This document shows, in pieces, positions 6,004 through 12,644 of a stretch of 13,063 bases of DNA. The position numbers were made by a program, and so were the translations under genes. Origin of the DNA: Nanosynbacter sp. (GTDB taxonomy: Bacteria; Patescibacteriota; Saccharimonadia; Saccharimonadales; Saccharimonadaceae); NCBI GenBank assembly GCA_015257665.1, contig JABZJS010000018.1, forward strand, positions 1-13,063, given 5' to 3'. Every line of letters starts with the position of its first letter. Position 1 is the stretch's first letter. The notes under the pieces were generated by a model. It made no database searches and was not told where the DNA came from. It worked only from the letters and a program-made list of their open reading frames with translations.

Positions 6004-9000
6004 CTATGCTTTGGCGAGGCTAATCTGCAGCTCAGCGCCATCTACCGTAGCCGTCGTTTGGTAGAGTACATCGCTTGGCTGCTTCATTGTCGCTAGCGTC
6101 TCGCTCGCGATTGTGTCTGCATACTCAGTGAGGGCTTGGCGGAGCTGCTCATCATTCGTCGCTAGGTGTAGCATAATCCGATCATCCACCTGTAGCCCAG
6201 CCTTCTTGCGCGCGCTCTGCACGTGGCGGATGACCTCGCGCATCAAGCCTTCGCGCTTGAGCTCAGGGGTAATGGTTTTATTAAGCGCAATACTGCTACC
6301 ACCAAACGGAAGAAATACTAAACCTTCAACTAGCCCAGATGCTCCATAACCAGCTGCCACAGGAGAATTAATGACATTTTTCACATTTAACTCCTCAGCA
6401 ATAATGCTCTCATAGTATGTAGCTAACTGACCCCCTGGATATACAAACTCTTGCAAAGGTTGGCGTACCTTTACCGACTCCTGTTTCTCATCTTTCTGCA
6501 TACGCAAGCTTAGTCCGTTGTTGATCAGCTCACGCGTGCGAGCCATATCAGCCAGCACCTGCTCATTTACCTCACCAGCTGGCAGCCAATCCTTCAAGTG
6601 AATCGACTCATTATCACCGGTTAGATTATGATACAACTCCTCAGCCAAAAACGGCGTAAACGGTGCCAGCAGGTGGCCGAGGCGCACCAGCACATAGTGC
6701 AGCGTGCGGTAGGCATCGCTCTTATCGCCATCATCCTCAGCGCCCGCAGCCCCTTTCGACGACCTCCAGAAGCGACGGCGACTGCGGCGCACATACCAGT
6801 TGCTGGCGTCGTCCAGGAACGGCAAAATTGGGCTGAGTGCATCAGGGATGTTATAGGCATCCATCTGCTTCTCGACCTCCGCCACCAGCTCGTGCAAGCG
6901 GCTGATAATCCAGATATCGAGGGGGTTGGTCAGCTCGCCAAGTGGATCTCTCAACTCACCGTCAAACTCCCAGCCATCAACTTCCGCATACATCGTAAAG
7001 AAATCATACATATTCCAGATCATTGCCAGCTTCCGAGCTACATCACCCACATCCTTATCGTGCAGAGCGAAGTCCTCGCCATTGAGTAGCGGGCTACTCA
7101 GCAGTAGGAAGCGCAAGGAATCAGCACTGAACTTATCCATCAGCTCGTTCGGATCAGTAAAGTTACCAAGCGACTTACTCATCTTGCGGCCGTCATTGCC
7201 CGCCACCACACCAGTGGTAATAACATTGCTGTAGGCGTTTTTGTGTTGCGCACCTGCCTCACCAAAGGCACCAATCTCTGCTAAGGCGACGTTGACGGCA
7301 TGCACATAGTAGAACCACGCCCGCACCTGGCCGATATACTCAACAATGAAGTCCGCCGGGTAATTCTGCTCAAACTTGGCCTGGTTTTCAAACGAATAAT
7401 GCAGCTGGGCAAACGGCATGCTACCGCTCTCGAACCAGCAATCGAGCACCTTATCGATGCGAGTAAATGTCTCGCCGTCAATCGTAAAGGTAATATCGTC
7501 TACCCACGGGCGGTGGTAATCATCCAGCTCCACACCGCTCAGCTCCTTGAGCTCCGCATACGAGCCAACCACCCTCACCGTACCGCGATCGCCCTTCCAC
7601 ACCGGCATCGCCGTCGCCCAGAAGCGGTCGCGGCTGAGGTTCCAGTCGGGCGCTTGTTCGATATTTTTGGCAAAGCGGCCGTGCTTGAGGTGGCGCGGGA
7701 ACCAATTAATATGCTCATTTTGCTCCAGCATCAGCGGCTTCTGCCCCTGGATATCGAAGAACCAGCTGGGGATGGCCCGGTACATAATGCGTTGTTTGCT
7801 GCGCGGATTGAACGGGTATTCGTGACGAATGTACTCAATCTTCCACACCGCGCCCTTTTCTTTCAGGTCTTTGGCGATGAACTTATTGTTGTCCCAGACT
7901 TCCAGGCCTTTATAATTGCCATCGGTGTAGTAGCCATTGTCATCGATGGCGTGGAAGGCGCTAATGCCGTGGCGCTTGGCCAGCTCAAAGTCGTCCTCAC
8001 CATAAGCCGGCGCGATGTGCACGATGCCCGTACCCGACTCGTGCGAGACGAAATCCGCCGCGTAAATGGTGTGGATTTTGTCATTCTGTGGCCAAGCTGA
8101 GCCGGTATCGAGCGGCTGGTATTTCTTACCCACCAATTCGCTGCCTGGGAAGGTGCGCAATACTTTGTAATCAAGCGGCTGATGCTTTTCGTCCTGTAGA
8201 GTGCGCTCGAGGGCTTCTTCGGCAAGGATGAGTTTTTCGCTTAATGGCAGTGTAATCTCCGGCGCTAAGCTCTTCTCCGCCGTAAAGAAATACCCCTTAC
8301 CTGGCTCATACTGCGTCGCCGCACCGAGCTCTTTGCCAAGCTGCGCGAAACCTTGGTTAAGCACATCAGCATCGTCCGAATAGATAATAGTCGGTCGCTG
8401 GGCGATCTTCCGTCGCACTTGGGAGAGATCAACCGCGAGATCGACATAGCCCGATTCTTGCTTCCATTGCTCATCACTACTGTTTGACACACCACACGCT
8501 GGCGCAATCATCGTCAGCGATGCAACCGTCACATTAGCATCCTGCAAATATTTCAGGAACGTTGCTGCACCCAGCGAATGCGTCACCACATGCGCATGAG
8601 TAAAGTCGTATTGCGCCAACTGCTCTACATTTTCTGTTAAGTCTGGGCTATCAGGGTTAATGTGGTCAATGATCGTTACTGTATAGCCCTGTTGCTCAAG
8701 CTGCTGCTTCAGCTGTGGATAGTACTCACGCGATGCGTAGGCATGCTTACCCGAGATCAAGAACACGTTTTTTGTACCCTTTGATACCTTCACTTCGCAA
8801 TATGTCATATCTGGGTTGACAGCCAGCATCAGGTTAGCCGGCAGTGTCCATGGCGTGGTCGTCCAGGCGAGAAGGAAAGCATCATCACCATCCTCATTTG
8901 CCAACAATTTTTCCAGAATAAATGGTTCTTGCTCTGCCACAAAGTGTCTTTGATTTGCGACTGTTTTGTACAACGTTGCACCAATATTCTCAGCGATATA

Positions 9001-10599
9001 TCGCATGGACGGCTTGCGCGATTCTGAATCGTTATTATCTTGCAAGATTGTCTTATGCACCGCCTGGCTACTTATTTTGTCGAAATCAAAGTCATAACTA
9101 AAGTGATCGATGAATCGCTTCCTCTCACCAGTCTCCGTGTCGATGTCATCGTTTCCCTGATAAAATTGCGGCAAGATTGCTGGTGCTACCATCATGAGGT
9201 GATGAATCTTGTGCGGCAATTTCTCCAGCACACGCATCGCAACCAACCCACCCAAGCTATGGCCAATCAGGACAGTATTCTCATCAAATACAACATTGTC
9301 AAGCACATATTGCACCTGCTCAACCTCTGTTGGGTTGTCCGTATTGGGGAGCTGCGGCGCCTGTACTTTGGCACCACGCTGCTCTAATTCGTGCTTAAGC
9401 CACGGGATAAAGTTCTTGTCGTTCCTGCCTGTGTATCCATGGAGAATCACGTAGTTGTACTGCGAAATATCTTTGCGTTGCGCCATAAATGCTTCAATCG
9501 CCTGCTGAGTTACACCCGTCACGGGACGGCTTAATAACTCTTCTGGCGTACCTGTGGCAAACCCTGCACCCTCATGCAGTTTGAGTTTTTCAGTGTCAAC
9601 GCCAGTAACAATATAGATGGAACATGCAACATTTGTTCCATTTTCATGCTTGATGGTTTGCAGCAAAAGATTATTTGAATTTACTTCAAGCTCAAGCTCC
9701 TCCTCAAGTTCACGACGCAGCGTTTCGATTGGCGACTCACCCTCATGGCTCGTCCCGCCAAAGAGACTCACCATCCCTGGATTCGTGATACCTGGCTTAT
9801 CGTCTCGTTGTTGCGCAATGAGTTTGCCATTTGTATCCACCAACAAAGCACCGACATAACTCCTCTCGCATTCGTCAAAGCCTGCTGGCTTTTGCGTATC
9901 ATTCAACTTAAACTTCACATACACACTCGGGTCGGTCACTGTCTGGTAGGCGTCGTTGTCCATGGTCACTTCGGCCTTGCTAACAGGGGTAGCAAACTTA
10001 GTGTCGTACATCAGCACCTTTTCGCCTTCGTAGATTTTGCCAGCCTCATACAGCTGCTTAAAGGCCCACCAGACGCTCTCCATAAAGTCCTTGTCCATGG
10101 TGCGGTAGGCACCTGTAAAGTCTACCCAGCGACCGATACGATCAATCACGCCCTGCCACGTCTCGCTATTAGCCACCATGCTTTCGCGCGCCTTGGTGAT
10201 GTATTTTTCCAGACTGATAATCGGCAAAGGATTACCGTCTTTATCCAGCGGCGCTAGCTGGTCACTACTCGTCACAATCTGCCGCCGATCCACAATATTC
10301 ATCTGCTTTTCGACAAAATTCTCTGCTGGCAGCCCATGGCAGTCCCACCCCCAGCGGCGCTCCACGCGCTTGCCTTTCATCGTCCAGTAGCGCGGCACCG
10401 CATCCTTAACGATGCTACTGAGCAACGTACCATGATGCGGCACACCAGTGATAAACGGTGGCCCGTCGTAAAAAACGTAGGCATTATCCGCCGGCCGCTG
10501 CGCCACCGACTTCTGGAACGTTTGGTCATCCTTCCAGCGCTGCACCCAGTCCTTCTCGTATTCTGCCGCTCGGCGGCGTGTGCCGTGTGTGAATTTCAT
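6004..10599 (-). CDS. ileS: Isoleucyl-tRNA synthetase with Nudix and two alpha/beta hydrolase domains inserted in the editing domain
   Basis: The enzyme charges tRNA-Ile with isoleucine in the cytoplasm; the CP1 domain hydrolyses mischarged Val-tRNA. Synthetase landmarks run in order: FYDGPPFITG with the class I signature HHGT (55-58), WGWDCHGLPAEN, CP1 motif LLAWTTTPWTLPANL (576-590), editing motif GTGIVHIAPAYGEDD (856-870), DCWFESGSMP, KMSKS (1139-1143), NWYVRRSRRRFW (1267-1278) and the type 2 C-terminal region (TPELKREG). Its 1531 residues exceed the family's roughly 1000-1050. The surplus lies in two insertions, about 238-572 and 607-787, described separately. A strong ribosome-binding site (AAGGAGGAAACC-ATG) precedes the start, which overlaps the stop of the NADAR gene in ATGA, so translation is probably coupled. 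A Gly/Ala-rich patch at about 1411-1436 is also unusual. The frame is unbroken and all synthetase motifs flank the insertions, so I read it as a working enzyme. Confidence 0.97.
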   Translation of the reverse strand: MKFTHGTRRRAAEYEKDWVQRWKDDQTFQKSVAQRPADNAYVFYDGPPFITGVPHHGTLLSSIVKDAVPRYWTMKGKRVERRWGWDCHGLPAENFVEKQMNIVDRRQIVTSSDQLAPLDKDGNPLPIISLEKYITKARESMVANSETWQGVIDRIGRWVDFTGAYRTMDKDFMESVWWAFKQLYEAGKIYEGEKVLMYDTKFATPVSKAEVTMDNDAYQTVTDPSVYVKFKLNDTQKPAGFDECERSYVGALLVDTNGKLIAQQRDDKPGITNPGMVSLFGGTSHEGESPIETLRRELEEELELEVNSNNLLLQTIKHENGTNVACSIYIVTGVDTEKLKLHEGAGFATGTPEELLSRPVTGVTQQAIEAFMAQRKDISQYNYVILHGYTGRNDKNFIPWLKHELEQRGAKVQAPQLPNTDNPTEVEQVQYVLDNVVFDENTVLIGHSLGGLVAMRVLEKLPHKIHHLMMVAPAILPQFYQGNDDIDTETGERKRFIDHFSYDFDFDKISSQAVHKTILQDNNDSESRKPSMRYIAENIGATLYKTVANQRHFVAEQEPFILEKLLANEDGDDAFLLAWTTTPWTLPANLMLAVNPDMTYCEVKVSKGTKNVFLISGKHAYASREYYPQLKQQLEQQGYTVTIIDHINPDSPDLTENVEQLAQYDFTHAHVVTHSLGAATFLKYLQDANVTVASLTMIAPACGVSNSSDEQWKQESGYVDLAVDLSQVRRKIAQRPTIIYSDDADVLNQGFAQLGKELGAATQYEPGKGYFFTAEKSLAPEITLPLSEKLILAEEALERTLQDEKHQPLDYKVLRTFPGSELVGKKYQPLDTGSAWPQNDKIHTIYAADFVSHESGTGIVHIAPAYGEDDFELAKRHGISAFHAIDDNGYYTDGNYKGLEVWDNNKFIAKDLKEKGAVWKIEYIRHEYPFNPRSKQRIMYRAIPSWFFDIQGQKPLMLEQNEHINWFPRHLKHGRFAKNIEQAPDWNLSRDRFWATAMPVWKGDRGTVRVVGSYAELKELSGVELDDYHRPWVDDITFTIDGETFTRIDKVLDCWFESGSMPFAQLHYSFENQAKFEQNYPADFIVEYIGQVRAWFYYVHAVNVALAEIGAFGEAGAQHKNAYSNVITTGVVAGNDGRKMSKSLGNFTDPNELMDKFSADSLRFLLLSSPLLNGEDFALHDKDVGDVARKLAMIWNMYDFFTMYAEVDGWEFDGELRDPLGELTNPLDIWIISRLHELVAEVEKQMDAYNIPDALSPILPFLDDASNWYVRRSRRRFWRSSKGAAGAEDDGDKSDAYRTLHYVLVRLGHLLAPFTPFLAEELYHNLTGDNESIHLKDWLPAGEVNEQVLADMARTRELINNGLSLRMQKDEKQESVKVRQPLQEFVYPGGQLATYYESIIAEELNVKNVINSPVAAGYGASGLVEGLVFLPFGGSSIALNKTITPELKREGLMREVIRHVQSARKKAGLQVDDRIMLHLATNDEQLRQALTEYADTIASETLATMKQPSDVLYQTTATVDGAELQISLAKA
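8239..8778 (-). other. Degenerate RBBP9-like hydrolase domain 2 embedded in IleS (residues about 608-787)
   Basis: The domain has the same layout as domain 1: NVFLISGKHAYASREYYPQL, then THSLGA with S675, then IIYSDDADV, then GKGYFF. The oxyanion HG is replaced (ISGKH), the first glycine of the nucleophile elbow is T673, and the expected catalytic histidine of the GxGHF motif is Y770. It is therefore probably not a working hydrolase. It sits between CP1 segments YCEVKVS and EKLILAEEALERTL. Confidence 0.75.
8896..9465 (-). other. RBBP9/YdeN-like serine hydrolase domain 1 embedded in IleS (residues about 379-568)
   Basis: The domain reads YNYVILHGYTGRNDKNFIPW, then QAPQLPNTDNPT, then the nucleophile elbow IGHSLGG with S448. 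D524 in the DNNDSES stretch and H552 in NQRHF are likely triad partners. All expected active-site positions are filled, so I infer an active hydrolase. It directly follows the Nudix domain and ends where the synthetase resumes at DDAFLLAWTTTPWT. Confidence 0.85.
9475..9861 (-). other. Nudix hydrolase domain embedded in IleS (residues about 247-375)
   Basis: The domain starts at SYVGALLVDTNGKLIAQQR and carries a Nudix box from G282 to L304: G282, E288, R296-E297-L298, E300 and E301. The catalytic REUxEE core is complete, and only the late glycine is replaced by E303. The C-terminal part (HEGAGFATGTPEELL) is typical of Nudix domains that act on nucleoside diphosphate derivatives. It enters after the CP1 strand SVYVKFKLND, a position where a loop normally leads straight to the WTTTPWTLP motif. 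The substrate is unknown. Confidence 0.88.
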
Positions 10600-11117
10600 T
10601 GGTTTCCTCCTTGATTTGTATTCATTTCATGCTTTGTACTATTTAACTCATCTCGTAATCTCATCCATATTTTACCCAGTTCATTGCGACCATCACGGTT
10701 TTTACCCCAGCCCCAAAAAGCATCTTTTGGCGAATCCTCGACAATTTCCTCATCCAGCGTCTCAAGCAGTTTTTGCTTAACATATGGGTTTTGTTCACAT
10801 TTGGCGCGGACGATTTCTTCCATAATGCCAACTTTTATTTCGTCCCAGTTCTGAGGCGCTTTGTCGGCATTTGCCTTAGCGATTTTATACGCTTCATGCG
10901 CAGAGCGCGCCTGAAAAATCTGCTCCGCCAAGTCTGGCGCCGTATCAAAAAAATGCGCCGCCTGATACGCATGCTCACTCGTTGGCCAACGACGCCCGCG
11001 CCAATCAACTTGAAAGCTTGCAAAATTATCAAACACATAAAACTCTCGGGGATAAAATCCCACAATCGACCCGTCAGTGACGAGTTGCGGATCTCTAAAC
11101 TGCTTAATCTTTGTCAT
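10596..11117 (-). CDS. NADAR family (YbiA-like) protein
   Basis: The 173 residues match the NADAR fold (PF08719 family): FYVFDNFASF near the N terminus, YPT-type motif RWPTSEHAYQA (43-53), ARSAHEAYKIA (70-80), a KFxQN-like CEQN (107-110), EDSPKDAFWGWG (127-138) and GRNELGKIWMRLRDEL (143-158). NADAR proteins cleave N-glycosidic bonds. Some remove ADP-ribose from guanine bases, as antitoxins of DarT-like enzymes or related systems; YbiA acts on intermediates of riboflavin synthesis. No DarT-like partner is visible in the window. The start ATG overlaps the upstream stop by one base (TAATG) behind a GGAGGT site, and its own stop overlaps the ileS start, so it is translated in a coupled chain. The last 15 residues (polar, ending NQGGNQ) also encode the ileS ribosome-binding site. 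Confidence 0.9.
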   Translation of the reverse strand: MTKIKQFRDPQLVTDGSIVGFYPREFYVFDNFASFQVDWRGRRWPTSEHAYQAAHFFDTAPDLAEQIFQARSAHEAYKIAKANADKAPQNWDEIKVGIMEEIVRAKCEQNPYVKQKLLETLDEEIVEDSPKDAFWGWGKNRDGRNELGKIWMRLRDELNSTKHEMNTNQGGNQ

Positions 11118-12091
11118 TATGCTACCTCCAATATTTTACGTTGTATCATCTCAAAAATAGGCACATTATCCTTGTATCCACGCGGCGATATTGGTGACGG
11201 GTGAAAGATTGGTATAACTACACTCTCGCCCATGGCGTACCGTTTACCAACAACGTCGCTCAGCCGGCGGAACGGCTCCTCAATCAGTGCCTGGGTTGGA
11301 ATAGCACCCATCGTCAGGATGAGTTTTGGATTTAGTATGCGCAACTGCTGTGTAAGCGTTGGTCTATATAGAGCGGCTAGATCTTTAAGATAACGGCGAT
11401 CAGACGGAAAGCACTTGATTGCCTCTGTAAACGTAACTGCTAGCAGCTCCTTACCAAGGATAGCTAGCAACTTTTGCATAATAACACCGCTTGGCAGCAG
11501 CTTCCCGGCTGTATTGTGCCAAGCGACACCACTCTCTACCCAGCCAGTTCGGGCTGGTGCCTCGCCAACGATAACAATACTATTCGTATCACCAAACCAT
11601 ATAGTCTGGTCGCGCAAGCAAGCCTTGCCCATATGGCCGCAATCGACGCACCCAATTGCTTGAGCCACCGCATCCAGCTCAACCAAAAACCGCTCTACCC
11701 GCTCCTTCAGCAGCTCGTACCGCTGGCGAGTGTCGGCGTGGCGCAGAATCCGATGGCGGCTGCGCACGGTAGAGGTATCGTAATCAATCGCTACCGTGCC
11801 AAACTGCGCGGCCGTGCTATCCACCACCTGGCCATCGATGCGATTAAAATAATGCGGCGTACCTGCCACCACGCAGCGGCAAATCTTACCACCACAGTAA
11901 TCTTGTAGCACTAGAGCCGAGACAGCACACTGCCCGCTGCTTGGGTTGTGCGGCGTCCAGGCCACCAGCGGAGAGGCCGTCTGCTCGGCCCAGCTAGCAG
12001 CGAGGGCGGTACGCAACCGTGCAAGAGAGGCTGTGTATGCCTTTTCTCCATCATTGGCCGCTAGGCAAGCGTCTTGTGATGTACTATTCAT
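11117..12091 (-). CDS. YunG-like domain fused to a uracil-DNA-glycosylase-like domain
   Basis: The 324 residues fall into two parts. Residues about 25-130 resemble YunG: SWAEQTASPLVAW, GQCAVSALVLQDYCGG (C55), HYFNRIDG (H80), VDSTAAQFG (D91); the Cys-His-Asp order suggests a papain-like fold. Residues about 145-324 look like the UDG superfamily nearest families 4/5: IVIVGEAPA (GEAP at 176-179), NTAGKLL, FTEAIKCFPSDRR, ILNPKLILTMGA and the C-terminal IFHPSP (H297). CxxC at 148-151 and C227 match three cluster ligands of iron-sulfur UDGs. The fourth position (ALYRPTL) lacks Cys, though C158 is nearby, and the usual Asn of the TNxxKC motif is E223. Expected role: removal of uracil or another altered base from DNA. 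The start overlaps the phosphatase gene by 8 bases. The YunG part has no known role. Confidence 0.85.
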   Translation of the reverse strand: MNSTSQDACLAANDGEKAYTASLARLRTALAASWAEQTASPLVAWTPHNPSSGQCAVSALVLQDYCGGKICRCVVAGTPHYFNRIDGQVVDSTAAQFGTVAIDYDTSTVRSRHRILRHADTRQRYELLKERVERFLVELDAVAQAIGCVDCGHMGKACLRDQTIWFGDTNSIVIVGEAPARTGWVESGVAWHNTAGKLLPSGVIMQKLLAILGKELLAVTFTEAIKCFPSDRRYLKDLAALYRPTLTQQLRILNPKLILTMGAIPTQALIEEPFRRLSDVVGKRYAMGESVVIPIFHPSPISPRGYKDNVPIFEMIQRKILEVA

Positions 12092-12644
12092 TTGACCCCT
12101 CTATTACCTCTGTATCATACACCCACCCAGGCTGCCACGAGCCAACTTCGCGCCAGTTGGTTGCTATTGCCTCTGGCCAGGTCTTGCCATCAAGAATGAC
12201 GTCTAGCGCAAGCTGCGGTGCTTCGTGCGCCACAATAGCAATGTGCTGACCAGCATAGTCGCGCTGCAGCATCGCCACAAAGTCGCGCATGCGCGCCTCC
12301 ACATCGCGGTAGCTCTCGCCGTGCGGAAATGGTGCATCGACAAAGGGGAGTAAGCTGGCCTTGAAGGCACCATCCATACCATTATTATCACCATAATTTG
12401 CCTCACGCAGCCGTTTATCAATAACAATCTGATGCGTCGCACCAAAGGCAAGCCGGGCTGAATCGATCGCTCGGCCAAGATCCGAGCAAAATACCACAGT
12501 AAAGCTGGTATCGGCCGCTTGCTCTGGCAGCGCCTGCGCTTGTTGAGTCCCCACTGCCGACAACTCGCCAGGCAGCCAACCAGTCGCCTTGCCAGTTTCA
12601 TTATCCGTCGTCGTACCGTGGACGAAATAGGTTATTTTTGTCAT
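12084..12644 (-). CDS. Histidine phosphatase superfamily protein with altered RHG motif
   Basis: The 186 residues follow the phosphoglycerate-mutase-like fold: TYFVHGTTTDNETG (5-18), CSDLGRAIDSA (53-63), LREANYGDNNGM (79-90), FPHGESYRD and IVAHEAPQLAL (147-157). H9 should be the phospho-accepting histidine, R58 and E81 lie at conserved positions, and H150 is the second histidine. The arginine of the normal RHG motif is V8, which should weaken phosphate binding, so either activity is altered or the substrate differs. Family members act on sugar phosphates, nucleotides or cofactor precursors. Its start overlaps the Nudix gene stop (ATGA) behind AAGGAGG, and its end overlaps the glycosylase gene start. 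A role in dephosphorylating a product of the upstream Nudix enzyme is an inference from order only. Confidence 0.85.
   Translation of the reverse strand: MTKITYFVHGTTTDNETGKATGWLPGELSAVGTQQAQALPEQAADTSFTVVFCSDLGRAIDSARLAFGATHQIVIDKRLREANYGDNNGMDGAFKASLLPFVDAPFPHGESYRDVEARMRDFVAMLQRDYAGQHIAIVAHEAPQLALDVILDGKTWPEAIATNWREVGSWQPGWVYDTEVIEGSNE

Noticed and set aside
7300..8100. 266-codon plus-strand open frame inside ileS
   Set aside because: It lies opposite conserved IleS catalytic sequence and shows no family motif, so it is a shadow of the high-GC coding strand.
8239..9888. IleS inserts as an intein
   Set aside because: There is no Cys/Ser/Thr-led splice block at the left edge and no terminal His-Asn-Cys/Ser/Thr motif; the inserts read as Nudix and hydrolase folds.
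8239..9888. IleS inserts as an assembly chimera
   Set aside because: Both inserts are in frame, enter at loop positions and leave all flanking synthetase motifs intact. Read-level checking would still be useful.
10600..10640. T-box riboswitch in front of ileS
   Set aside because: The upstream gene overlaps the ileS start, so there is no leader; only a Shine-Dalgarno site is present.
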